Below are positions 48,971 to 60,112 of a stretch of DNA of 64,000 bases, in pieces. The position numbers were made by a program, and so were the translations under genes. How positions within the stretch are numbered: position 1 is the first letter of the stretch; each line of letters starts with the position of its first letter. Under the pieces are notes generated by a model. That model worked only from the letters and a program-made list of their open reading frames with translations. It was not told the DNA's origin and ran no database searches. This DNA is from Apostichopus japonicus. Lineage: Eukaryota > Echinodermata > Holothuroidea > Aspidochirotida > Stichopodidae. The DNA lies in assembly GCF_037975245.1 (NCBI RefSeq), contig NC_092575.1, positions 3,864,501-3,928,500 on the forward strand, given 5' to 3'.

Positions 48971-49559
48971 CCACCCAAACTGCTTGTATCATCTTTTTTT
49001 CGACTCACCCAGGATATTTTTTTCTGTCAAAAGGGAAATATCAAATTTATCAACTTTGGACATCTTCGATGATCATTTGTCAGCATATTGATTTGAGTAA
49101 CAAATTTAACTATGTATTAAATTAATGATATCATTTTATTCTCAAACTCTTTTTTTTCCCACCCATGAAAACCATTTTTTCATGTCAGTGTTAACCACAT
49201 TCCAAAAGGAAATCAGAAATTATTCAATACTTTGTTGACTTCCTTTTCAGAATTTGAAACAAAGCTCTGGTACGGAGAGTTTTTAATATTTTAAATTGCA
49301 CTTATGAAAAAGTTTACTAGTACGTCCAAAATCAATGCAAAATCATTTGCTTTAACAAACACATTACTTACAGTACTTAAAGAATGGTTTATACTGTAGA
49401 CAATAAACAAACTGACTTGTAATTTGATATTTCCATGAAATTTTGAAGGTAGTACTTTAAGAGGGAAGTAAATGCAGTTTAAAATAAGATAAGAACTACC
49501 ACAATCTTGAATGTGCAGTAGTGTGTGAATATCTATATATATCAATATATATATATATG

Positions 49560-49644
49560 TATAAATATATACCTGGGAGGCCTGGGTATATATCTATATA
49601 TATATATATTGATATATATACCCCGAGAGGCCCGGGTATATACA

Positions 49645-49733
<89 letters not shown>

Positions 49734-49740
49734 TATATAC
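49560..49740. repeat. (TA)n microsatellite with CCCGGGAGGCCCGGG-type islands
   Basis: The TA array (49648-49732) and flanking TA-rich sequence contain three islands near 49570, 49620 and 49740 reading ACCTGGGAGGCCTGGGT, CCCCGAGAGGCCCGGGT and CCCGGGAGGCCCGGGT. The last continues into the SINE fragment. Confidence 0.85.
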
Positions 49741-49842
49741 CCGGGAGGCCCGGGTTCGAATCCCGGTGGAGGCTGGAAGTTTATTCACTGTTCTTGATTT
49801 TCCAACTCATTACGATTTTCATTTATATATATATATATGTGT
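49741..49842 (+). mobile_element. SINE 3' fragment, inverted partner of the next copy
   Basis: GGCCCGGGTTCGAATCCCGG (box B), then TGGAGGCTGGAAGTTTATTC and CTCATTACGATTTTCA. It is the inverted counterpart of 49847-49925, with a TA-rich spacer between them. Confidence 0.8.
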
Positions 49843-49878
49843 GTAGTGAAAACGTAATGAGAAAGAAAATCCAGAACA

Positions 49879-50095
49879 GTGAAAAAACTTCCAGCCTCCA
49901 CTGGGATTCGAACCCGGGCCTCCAGCTCTGTACGCGGACACCCTAACCATCTAGGCTATGGACGCTGATTGTATGTCCAGAGGTTCGAAACTGGTAAGGA
50001 AGGTCGTAATTTCACTGTAGGCATTTGTCACCTGTATCGAAGAATACTAGTTCTGTTTTTGGTGACATATTTTGCTTACTCTAAAGATCCAACAT
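49879..50095 (-). mobile_element. SINE with two tRNA-like box B motifs, copy 2
   Basis: Minus-strand order is the same as 38165-38391: GCAAAATATGTCACC, CAGTTTCGAACCTCTGG, then CATAGCCTAGATGGTTAGGG (box A), GGGTTCGAATCCCAG (intact box B) and GGAGGCTGGAAG. It is better preserved than copy 1. Confidence 0.85.
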
Positions 50096-52009
50096 ATGTG
50101 TGCATATATATGTGTATGTTTATGTATATGCATGTTGTTTTTTTTTTGGGGGGGGGGTTTCTGTTAACGTACCTGTAGATATATGCCAGCTTGTTTCTTA
50201 CTGTACAGTTTTAAGTAACAATTTTTTAAGAATTACTGTGATTTTAGAGCTCTTAAAATCACAATCCTGTTCTATCATTGGGTAGTAGAATGAGTGGGGA
50301 ATGGTCATCAACCATTCAATCATCTTTAATCCAATATGAATTTACAGAAAATCTATACAAAGGATACAAAAAAAATTACAAAAAAAGAATTTAAAAAAAT
50401 CAGAAGTGATGGTTCAAACAGGCGGTACAGTTTTAATAGGTTGACCAATTCACTCTATAGGCATGGTAGAGCGATTTAACTCACAAAACTCACCTGTCCC
50501 CGAGCAGTCTACAAAATTGTCAGCACTTTACCATCTCACTTTAACGGTCAAACAAATAAACTCATAGATAAATATAAAGTGCTGTCATCGAATCAACCGA
50601 TTTTGAAGGGTACAGTACCGTACAGAAATTATTAGCTTTTCCAAAGATTGCTCCAGATGTAAATTTTTCCAGGTCAATGCTCACATTCTCATTAAAATCT
50701 ATGAATCGTGAACTGTGACAACGCTGTACCTCAAAACAGCTTTCAAGGTTGAAACTGTTTAACCTTCATTTGTTTGTGCCGTGTACAGCATGGTTCACAT
50801 GATAGCTTTAAGCTAAAGTCACTTTTAATATACTGTGCTTACGTTTGGCAGCCTGTTTACTTGCCTTTTAAAGATTAGCTCAAGGTGTCAAAAGAAGAAA
50901 AAAAGATTAAAATAATACTGGTACTAAAGCACTCTTCTACCAATACCTTAGGTACCAAGCAAGTATGATATCCCTTCTCTCAATCTTGTACTTCATCAAG
51001 GCGGTTCCATTAAACAGCGACGCAAACATGGACATATAATTTGTCATAAATGAAAGAAAACGGTAAAAAGCTAAGCGTCATCTTAAGTTCATGTTGCCAC
51101 CCTACCATCAAGCTGGATACATAATATACAACCGCTTACAAAATACCTCCCCAGATAGAAACAAAAGAGACAAAACAAGGCGTTTGTTTGTTGAGGATGT
51201 TTGCTTTTCAAGAACAACAAGACAAGCTAAATAAATTTCTCATCCATCAGCTGGTACTTAAAGCAGCTTATACACTCACTGTGGAATTCTGTGGGAATAA
51301 GCTCTGATTTCTATCAAGTTTGCAATTTTGACAATGCTGGGGTTTGGCATAAATTTGGAAATGGCCATGTATGGCATATGTGCCATCGGTGGGCTAGCAA
51401 TTTATAGGACAGTGAATATCAGAGAAAAGCCAGATCCATACTGTACATTTTTGTACATATACAAAGTTGATAATTTAGGATCCAAATACATAATTAATAT
51501 TATTATCTCTTCATTATAACCTTAATTCCTTTTTCTTCACATGTACATGTACCCTGCCATGTTGACTTTTGGTTTGCGTTCCACTATAATAATGCTGTAC
51601 TGTATACAGAATAGTATGGAATGCCAAACAGGCCACAACTAATTACAATGATAACATTAAAGTACAAGATGATGATGATGGTGTTGGTGATGGTGTTGGT
51701 TGTGATGATGGTGGTGGTGGTGGTGGTGATGGTGATGATGACGGTGATGGTGTTCGTGATGGTGATGGTGGTGATGATGGTGATGATGGTGGTGATGATG
51801 GTGATGATGGTGGTGGTGATGGTGGTGATGATGGTGTGATGATGGTGATGCTGATGATGATGGTGATGGTGAAGATGGTGGTGGTGGTGGTGATGGTGGT
51901 GGTGATAATGGTGTAGATGGTGATGGTGATGATGATGAAGGTGATGATGATGGTGGTGGTGATGACAACGACAATGATGATGATGATATAAAAGTATACA
52001 ATGATAACA
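50096..52009. other. Region 50.1-52.0 kb, mostly unique sequence
   Basis: Holds a T/G run near 50130-50160, an interrupted possible family A copy (50281-50505: GTAGTAGAATGAGTGGGGA ... CCAATTCACTCTATAGGCAT) and the GAT/GGT array. No gene was recognised. Confidence 0.55.
51668..51985 (+). repeat. GATGGT/GGT trinucleotide array
   Basis: About 318 bp of GAT and GGT triplets in irregular order. Translations are poly-His, poly-Met/Val or Ser/Pro/Thr-rich and are not genes. Confidence 0.95.
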
Positions 52010-52127
52010 GGAAGGTCAGTGACCTTAGAAGAGGCCATTAATTGGAGGCGCAATATTAGAATGTTACCAGCTTTTAGGCTAAATTTTGCACAGGTAAGGG
52101 AGACAGGTAAGTGAGGACTAAATTAAA
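52010..52127 (+). repeat. Repeat family A, copy 6 (divergent)
   Basis: AGAATGTTACCAGCTTTTAG in the middle and GGGAGACAGGTAAGTGAGGA at the end. The donor-like block is intact while the left half is poorly conserved. Confidence 0.7.
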
Positions 52128-52206
52128 TAAGGTAATTATGTAAACTCACAATGATAATGGAAAATAAGTGACGATAATATAGAAAACTGATATGAGCTGA
52201 TAATGT

Positions 52207-52458
52207 ACTAGCAGTGTTAGCTCAGTGGTTAACGCTGGTGCCTTTCAATCGTAAGGTCCCGAGTTTGAGTCACTCCTAGATTGATGTATGTCGTCCATTT
52301 ACCTGAGTTGTTGACAATTGACAATTAAAAGTCATGGACGTTAAATATGAATCTAAGAGACTGACTTCGGTCAGTTTGCGGCTTTGATAATTGCCAATGA
52401 TGGCTTCTTCGCGAGTTCCTGCTAGCAGGAGGATCTAAAATACATACATACATATATA
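52207..52458 (+). mobile_element. tRNA-derived SINE
   Basis: The head GTTAGCTCAGTGGTTAACGC (box A) and GAGTTTGAGTCACTC (degenerate box B) are followed by a body with ACTTCGGTCAGTTTGCGGCT and CGCGAGTTCCTGCTAGCAGG, and a (ATAC)n tail. Confidence 0.85.
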
Positions 52459-53819
52459 CATTGTGGCTCTTTTAATGTTCAACAAAGAGTTATCACATGT
52501 TCATTAGCCTCTTGGCATGATGCCAGAACACTGTACTGTTGAAGAAACACGGAAAACAATGATTTTAAGTCATTGTGTACCTGTTCATCATCATTGCGTA
52601 CTTTTATATCATCATTGTGCAATTTATCATCTGTCCTTAATTTTGGCATTCCACTCTGTATTTAATATATATCCTGATGAGATCATTTCAAGTGGGCATT
52701 CTTCTTTAAATGGGCAACTTTAGGTGATCAATTAGCTATGTTTTGTATCTTTGGTTACATCGTGAATACTGAACTTAACTGTCATAAGTGAGTCATGAAT
52801 GCTCTCATAAAGACAAATCATGGACTTGTCAAGGAAAGTGATTAAAACCTTCCTTAATGGCTGCATTAATTGAGCAAAATTACTAACGGTTTTCAACTTA
52901 TAAAAGCATGAATCCAAGGAAGGAAATGAATTTGTTCAAGTCAATGCATGACCAGCGTCGTACTTCAAGTCACTAAAATTTCAATACTAAAGATCAAAAC
53001 TTCCCCAAAAACAAGTGACAAATGTTTTATAGTCATCAATAATAGATTTATCTATCATGCAATTTATCAAAAATTGATTGAGGTGCAATTACTCTTACAA
53101 ATGAGTCATAATGCTAAAGTTACCGTGAAATGAACAACAAGAAAGTGGGGGGGGGGGTGATGGGGGGATAGCATTCTACAGAAACCTGGATCAGGTAATT
53201 ATTGCACATCCTTTATATACAAGTAGCAGTTGTGGGCTCAAAACTAATAAATACATCACGAGCCACAGTGAAATTTACTAAAACATTGATGAGGATTGGT
53301 TCAACCTCAAGGAATACATTAGGAGCATGAACGACCAAATTGTTGGTAAACATGTCCCAAAAGTTGGTTTTTGGGGCAATTTACCAGTCTTACCCTCCGA
53401 ACTATATATTCAATCTATCAAGCCTACAAAACTTGGAAACAATTCAACACTGTATATCCCATTGACTTACAAACTAGGATAGTTAAAAATTAGTCCAAGA
53501 TTAAAACAATTGTGTCCCACAAAGATTCCACTAAATTACCTGGTTTGGATATTTAACAAGAGCCCAAGGGCACTGTGGTTCCTTGCTTGGGGTATATGAC
53601 AATACACATAATATTATCAAGCAAGATTGGGCTCAAATAGTCCAAGTAATTGTGGTCCTACATGTTCCCATAAAGTAACCAACACTATAGCCAACACTTT
53701 TGTGATCACAAAATGTGATCGGATTTTTTATCAAAAGGCACTTTTGAGATCTAAATATGGCGTCGAAAATGTAAGAAATATAAGAGACCTACAAGCGTGT
53801 CAACAGATATGATAACAAT

Positions 53820-56400
53820 GGTGACCTCAGATGACATGACCTTTAAGTTTCAAAATGTTCCACCACCCCATTCACAACTTGTCCCAAAATATCAACCATG
53901 TCACACCTTGGCATTGAGATTTAATTGCATTAAATGTCAAAAAATTAACTTTTGAACTTGTATGTAACTTCACACACAAAGGTCACCCGGAGGTCAACCA
54001 ATTGACATTTTTGATCGGTGAGACCTAAATAGAGCATGACTGTAAAAATTCAAACATTTTTTCTTTGCCCATTTTCTCCCCCCATAATAGTACTTTTTTA
54101 ACATTAGCTGACCTTTGGTGACCTTGGATCACATGACTGTTAAGTTTGAAAATATTCCCCTATACCATTTGCAACTTGTCCAAAAAAATCAACCTTGTCA
54201 CACCTTGGCACTGGGAGTTATTGCATTAAATGTGTGAAAATTAACTTTGACCTCAAATAACTTCGCACACGAAGGTCAAATGGGGGTCAACCCATTGACA
54301 TTTATGATCAGAAGGTACCTTTAACATCTGAAAATAGCATCGAAACTGTAAAAATCCACAAAACACGAAAAGGTCACCAGAGGTCAAATTGAGGTCAAGG
54401 GTCACCCAGATGCGGGTCGACAATTGGATTACATTGAAGCAACTCCCAACCCTAACGGACAATTTGTTCTCAAGTTGTCGCAAAAACACTAGTTTTTTAT
54501 CATTAATTGACCTTTGGTGACCTTGTATCACATGACCGTTAAGTTTGAAAATATTCCCCTATACCATTTGCAACTACTCCAAAAATATCAACCTTGTCAC
54601 ACCTTGGAACTGGGAGTTATTGCATTAAATGTCTGAAAATTAACTTTGACCCCATATAACTTCGCACACGAAGGTCACACAGGGGTCAACCTATTGACAT
54701 TTATGATCAGAAGGTACCTTTGACATCTGAAAATAGCATCGAAACTGTAAAAGATCCACAAAACACGAAAAGGTCACCAGAGGTCAAATTGAGGTCAAGG
54801 GTCACCCAGATGCGGGTCGACAATTGGATTTCATTGAAGCAACTCCCAACTCTAACGGACAATTTGTTCTCAAGTTATCTCAAAAATACTAGTTTTTTAT
54901 CATTAATTGACCTTTGGTGACCTTGTATCACATAACCGTTAAGTTTGAAAATATTCCCCTATACCATTTGCAACTACTCCAAAAATATCAACCTTGTCAC
55001 ACCTTGGAACTGGGAGTTATTACATTAAATGTCTGAAAATTAACTTTGACCTCATATAACTTCGCACACGAAGGTCACACGGGGGTCAACACATTGACAT
55101 TTATGATCAGAAGTTACCTTTAACATCTGAAAATAGCATCGAAACTGTAAAAATTCACAAAACACTAAAAAGGTCACCAGAGGTCAAATTGAGGTCAAGG
55201 GTCACCCAAATGCGGGTCGACCATTGGATTACATTGAAGCAACTCCCAACCCTAACGGACAATTTGTTCTCAAGTTATCGCAAAAAATACTAGTTTTTTA
55301 TCATTAATTGACCTTTGGTGACCTCGGATCACATGGCCGTTAAGTTTGAAAATATTCCCCTATACCATTTGCAACTTGTCTCAAAATATCAACTGTGTAA
55401 CACCTTGGCACTGGGAGTTATTACACTAAATGTCTGAAAATTAACTTTGACCTCATATAACTTAACATACAAAGGTCACCTTGGGTCAACTTATTGACAT
55501 TTTTTATTGATGAGACCTAAATTGGAGCATCAAACTATAAAAATTCAAACATTTTTTTCTTTGCCCATTTTCTACCCCCAAAATACTAGTTTTTTGACAT
55601 AAATTGACCTTTGGTGACCTCGGATCACATGACCGTTAAGTTTGAAAATATTCCCCTATACCATTTGCAACTTGTCCAAAAATATCAACCATGTCACACC
55701 TTGGAACTGGGAGTTGTTGCATTAAATGTCTGAAAATTAACTTTGACCTCGTATAACTTCGCACACGAAGGTCACACGGGTGTCAACCAATTGACATTTT
55801 TGATCGGAAGGTACCTTTGATATCCAAATCTAGCATCAAAACCAAACATTTTCTTTTTTGCTCGTTTCCTCCCAAAATAAGCACATTTTTTCTAATGTGA
55901 CCTTTGACCTTTTGACCTTGGTTTCAGATGTAGTTTAATCTCCTGATTCCAAAACACAAAACGAAAAGTCTGTACAACCATCCTAACTCCGACCGAAAAA
56001 CTTTGACCCCATATAACTTGGCACATAAAGGTCACACGGGGTCAACCTATTGACATTTATGATCAGAAGGTACCTTTGACATCTGAAAATAGCATCGAAA
56101 CTGTAAAAATCCCAAAAACACGAAAAGGTCACCAGAGGTCAAATTGAGGTCAAGGGTCACCCAGATGCGGGTCGACAATTGGATGACATTGAGGCAACTC
56201 CCAACCCTAACAGACATTTCGTTCTTAAGTTATTGCAAAAATACTAGTTTTTTATCATTAATTGACCTTTGGTGACCTCGGATCACATGACCGTTAAGTT
56301 TGAAAATGCTCCCCTAACCAGTTCACAACTTGTCCCAAAATATCAATCTTGTCGCACATTGGCACTGGGAGTTATTGCAGTTTTAATATTTTCGGTTTTT
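53820..56400 (+). repeat. Tandem array of ~400-bp units with AGGTCA direct repeats
   Basis: The start block TGACCTTTGGTGACCT recurs at 54110, 54509, 54909 and 55310 (spacings 399, 400 and 401), then at 55606 (a 296-bp short unit) and 56264. A degenerate unit starts at about 53820. Units share CCTATACCATTTGCAACT, CACACCTTGGCACTGGGAGT, AAATAGCATCGAAACTGTAA and CAACTCCCAACCCTAACGGA. Confidence 0.93.
54371..54404 (+). promoter_or_regulatory. Cluster of four AGGTCA-type half-sites (DR4-DR5-DR1)
   Basis: Half-sites AGGTCA at 54371, 54381 and 54392, and GGGTCA at 54399, have spacers of 4, 5 and 1 bases, all in one orientation. These are the spacings bound by RXR heterodimers and related nuclear receptors. 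The cluster is repeated in the following units (for example near 54771, 55171 and 56126). Binding is not shown by sequence alone. Confidence 0.5.
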
Positions 56401-56547
56401 GGACCATAACTGACCTTTGATGACCTTTGCGGGCACCAAAAACAATAGGGCACACCTTCTCCATATGGCGGATCTATAGTCCAAGTTTGGCCTCAATCCA
56501 ACATTCCCTTATTGAGATAGAGCGTACCCAAGCAAGTGTCACAGACA

Positions 56548-56607
56548 CACACACACACACACACACATACATACATACATACATACATACATACACACAC
56601 ACACACG
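56548..56607 (+). repeat. (AC)n/(ATAC)n microsatellite
   Basis: AC dinucleotides, then ATAC tetranucleotides, then AC again. It lies just inside the right end of the 3.07-kb element. Confidence 0.9.
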
Positions 56608-56734
56608 CCAACCTGACTGCATAGGTTCCTTTTGCTAAAGCAAGGAACCAAAAACTGTGGAAAACATATGGGAAGGATGGTTACTGAAAGGCGAAGGTAT
56701 TCCAAAACTTATTGATTTGGATATTTACAACAGG

Positions 56735-56867
56735 CTTACCTGTCTCCTCACAACCTTAGCACCTCCTTCTACCGTGCCTAGAATGAACTAGTCACCTTTT
56801 AACACAATGTGCTGCCCTCTATAACCGGCTCTTCCAGTCAATGCCCTTCCTCCTCATGATACCATCC
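56735..56867 (-). repeat. Repeat family A, copy 7 (inverted)
   Basis: GCTTACCTGTCTCCTCACAA, CCTTAGCACCTCCTTCTACC, GTGCCTAGAATGAACTAGTC, CCTTTTAACACAATGTGC, CCAGTCAATGCCCTTCC. Full length and close to the inverse of copy 1. Confidence 0.88.
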
Positions 56868-56888
56868 AAAGTGCAAACATTGTGCATT

Positions 56889-56950
56889 TCTAGGAACTGT
56901 AGGAGGTGCTAAGGTAGTGGGGAGACAGGTAAGCGAGGAACAAAGTAAAT
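56889..56950 (+). repeat. Repeat family A, copy 8 (right half only)
   Basis: CTGTAGGAGGTGCTAAGG, then GGGGAGACAGGTAAGCGAGG and AACAAAGTAAAT. It lies 22 bp from copy 7 in opposite orientation, so the pair is an inverted repeat. Confidence 0.85.
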
Positions 56951-57000
56951 ACATGGTAATCTAAACAGCTCTATAGTGTACACAACTAGACACTTTATGT

Positions 57001-57125
57001 GGTAGAATCAGGAGGTAGGGTGACTATAGAGGTGACTGGTGTCAAAGGTTACCAGGTCACTCTAGACACAGTGAAGCAACCATGCACATGTTGCGAGGAG
57101 ACAGATAATTAGTGAGGAAGGGAAA
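57001..57125 (+). repeat. Repeat family A, copy 9
   Basis: GGTAGAATCAGGAGG, AAAGGTTACCAGGTCACTCT, AGACACAGTGAAGCAACCAT and GCGAGGAGACAGATAATTAG. The donor-like GT is mutated here (ACAGATAA). Confidence 0.82.
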
Positions 57126-59972
57126 TAAAATCAAATGTCATCTTTTTTTTATTGTTTTGTTTGCAACCCTTTGAAGCTAAATAGCCTCAGTTTCATCATT
57201 CCCCCGGTGTGACTAAATTAAGAAACAAATATGTTTGCACCTTCGCAGCTCTACGTTAGATTTTCCTTCAACGGTCGAATGTATAATACCACAAGACTGG
57301 CAAAAACTCCACGCGAAAATATGGTCTTCAACGTTTGATCCAGGCTTTCAGAATTTGCTTGAACGCTTAAAAGTGAATGTAAACACTTGCAGTTTGAATT
57401 AGGTTCTTCAAAATAAATGGAGAGCTGTTAGTATCTAGCAATGGTAGGGAAGGTAACAACATCGCTCCTCGGAGAACGGGCAAATTTTTATCCCCCGAGG
57501 CAAAATATTTGGCTGCCTACATCATAACGGCCTATACTGTATATCTTGAAAAAACTGAAGCACCCTCTAGGAAGATCTTAAACACTTGAAGTCAAGTAAG
57601 TTTGATTGAAGCTTGAAACTTGAACCTTGAGGAGTTGGTAGATGTCATACAGAACTACCATGATGACGACCGGACGATGACATCCTAAACCTCTTCCAGG
57701 CAGGCTTTGAACTTTTGAGTCAAAACAGTTCATGCTTAAAAGGAAAAAAAATCCCATTAAAATAGAGGTTTATTGAACAGTGAACAGAGCAAATTACCAG
57801 CAACATTTATAACCCAAACTTAATTTTGAATTCATAAAATGCTACAATCAAAATGACAGTTTTGACTACATATAGCTGCATGGGCAACATTTAGTCCAGC
57901 TAGAACTCCAGAGGTCCATAATTTGGACTTTTTTTCAGCAGGCACTGTCGGAATCATAGTTGTAACACAGTCCCGTGAATTAAGCGCTCACAAGCGTGCG
58001 AACGCACCGAATGAACTTGCAGTACAGATGTATGGGGTGGTTGACTAGTTTCAGGGTATCCTGTTGTGCAGTTTCGCTGAATGGAAAATAGGTTAAATAG
58101 CAAAAAATATGGGTTTAGTCAAAAAACTAAAATAATTAGTTTGACTTAAAAACCCATGTTAAAATACGTTTCCAAAGAACTCTTCTACAAAAACATAATT
58201 TTCTTAAAACAAATGTAGATGCATAGCTACGATTATGATCAACTCACAGTAAGTGATTATGATCTGCAGTCAGAGAGTGACAGCTTATAAACTTTCAGGA
58301 AACTAGCAAGGACCGATATGACAGGGCCCTTTGTTGATTCTGGGTGTGGCCTGAGAGCCCCATTATATAACACACAAATTAAATCAACCATCAAGAAAGT
58401 TTAAAAAAGTCACTGCACTTTCCGCAGGCTTTAGCTGCAACTGGAAGTAAATTATGTACGAAATGCTGCTATATATATAAGGCATTGGTTGTCATGGTGA
58501 TAAAGTACAAATAATGTAATGGCTACTGTATATATGTATCCCATCACAGTGTGATTACCATTTGCTGAATAAAACTTATACTCTTCCTCATCTTCCCCTC
58601 CTCGCCCTCCATCTCCTCCCTGGCTCCCTCCTTCCCCCCCCCCCATGCCAAAGCTGTTAAGATCTAAATTATATCTCCAAATTTTTGTAAGGCCATATAT
58701 GGTACTATATTGTCACTACCTTTCATAAGTGATTATGCAGTTGATAGAACTACAAAGATGCCACGTGATAAAATATATATATACGGGTCATCTTGCATTT
58801 ATTATGTTACGTTAATGTCAAAAAAGTTTGCATGAATACTTCAGTGTTCATGTACTGTACAATATGAATGTATTATGTGAGTGTGTGTGTGTATGTTCCG
58901 TCTGTCAAAATTTCCAGGTTGTGAATTTTGCTGTCATATTCAGCTTAATATCAGAACCTTGAAAAAAAAATTATCACAGCTGTCCAAACTTTGCAGAGCT
59001 CCCAGTTTTACTGTTATATTAGATAACGTGAAGGAAACCAGGTGAAAAATACAAAACTCTGAAAGAGAAAAATTATGTATAGACCAACCTTGGAAGGTTG
59101 TCTCGATTCTGACGCAATTTATAGATATATTATGTGTGTTTATATAGTCTGAGTGTTGTGTCCTGTAAGCCAGTATTCTGCAAGGGGTTTTTTGCCATGT
59201 ACGTAAGTTAGCAAGCTACAGCATGGCATTGATCTAAAGTTAACACATTAACATAATATAACATCATAACATATAACATAACATAACAGGTTAAAGGGTC
59301 AAGAAGGGCACAAATCAAAAGCCCAACCAAATCAGGCCGGAAAATACACACAAAAAATATAAAACTAAAGAAAATTTAAAAGTTTATAAATAAAAATAAA
59401 TAAATAAATAAACATAAAAGTTAGTTCTGTATGTGCAGATTCAAAGAACATGGCTGAAATATTAGTGAAGAAAGAGTCCTAGTTAACTTTCTTAAGCACA
59501 TGTCATTTGTAGAAGTTTAAAAATCTTTAAAATCTGGCAGGCTGGTTTGAGTTTCCAAGAACAGTCTCAACCTCTTAACCAAAAGTCTCCATGGAAATTT
59601 ATTCCTACTATATATTAGTTAATTTAAAAAAAATTAATCAAAATTAAATTAGCATGATAAAATATGTTATTTACATCCTTTTACTCCTTATAAATGGAAA
59701 ATCCAAATGTTTATCATAAAAACATTCACAAAGCGACACAGCTGACTGGCTAACTTTTTTACACAAATCGAATCTGTCAACTACCATGAACACTGATCTG
59801 CCTATCCACTTATGAGATAATCACTTGAGTCTGGTTAAAATTATTAGTCATCAAAAGGCAATACAAACATTGCAAAACTTACCTGAGCTATGAATATTAA
59901 TAAATGACTCAATTAGTTTACCCTAGACTCACACAGCTTTTTGAGTCAGCGATTCCATGCACGATTAGAAGC
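57126..59972. other. Region 57.1-60.0 kb, no gene recognised
   Basis: AT-rich, fairly unique sequence. A C/T-rich patch lies at 58580-58645, and short (ATAAC)n and (AAAT)n runs at about 59250-59290 and 59385-59412. No coding block. Confidence 0.6.
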
Positions 59973-60112
59973 AGACAGTAGACTGAAAGAGGTCAGTTCG
60001 GGAGATCGAGGACGGTGTCAAAGGTCACCGGGTGGCTCTGGACATGTATGGTATACGAAACAGGCATGCAGTAGTTGTGCGGAGACAGGCAAGTGGGTTA
60101 CGTGATGTAAAC
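59973..60112 (+). repeat. Repeat family A, copy 10
   Basis: CAGTAGACTGAAAGAGGTCA, GTCAAAGGTCACCGGGTGGC, CATGCAGTAGTTGTGCGGAG and ACAGGCAAGTGGGTTACG. The donor-like GT has become GC. Confidence 0.78.

Larger units (their letters stand above)
53577..56649. mobile_element. 3.07-kb repeat element bounded by 12-bp inverted repeats
   Basis: The left edge GGTTCCTTGCTT (53577-53588) is exactly inverted at the right edge AAGCAAGGAACC (56638-56649). The right end can also fold on itself (AGGTTCCTT ... AAGGAACC). The interior is ~400-bp tandem units rich in TGACCT/AGGTCA. Just inside the right end is an (AC)n/(ATAC)n run. There is no transposase-like ORF, and its class is unknown. Confidence 0.65.

Noticed and set aside
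51621-52053. Poly-His and Ser/Pro/Thr-rich ORFs of up to 136 codons
   Set aside because: They are products of the GAT/GGT trinucleotide array, open in several frames on both strands.
54110-56300. CRISPR-like array
   Set aside because: The repeats are ~400 bp with no short unique spacers, and the genome is eukaryotic; it is a satellite-type tandem array.
31702-60112. Family A units as tandem alternative exons of a plus-strand gene (all end in CAG|GTAAG)
   Set aside because: Copies occur in both orientations, have no shared acceptor and no conserved reading frame, so a dispersed repeat is the better reading.
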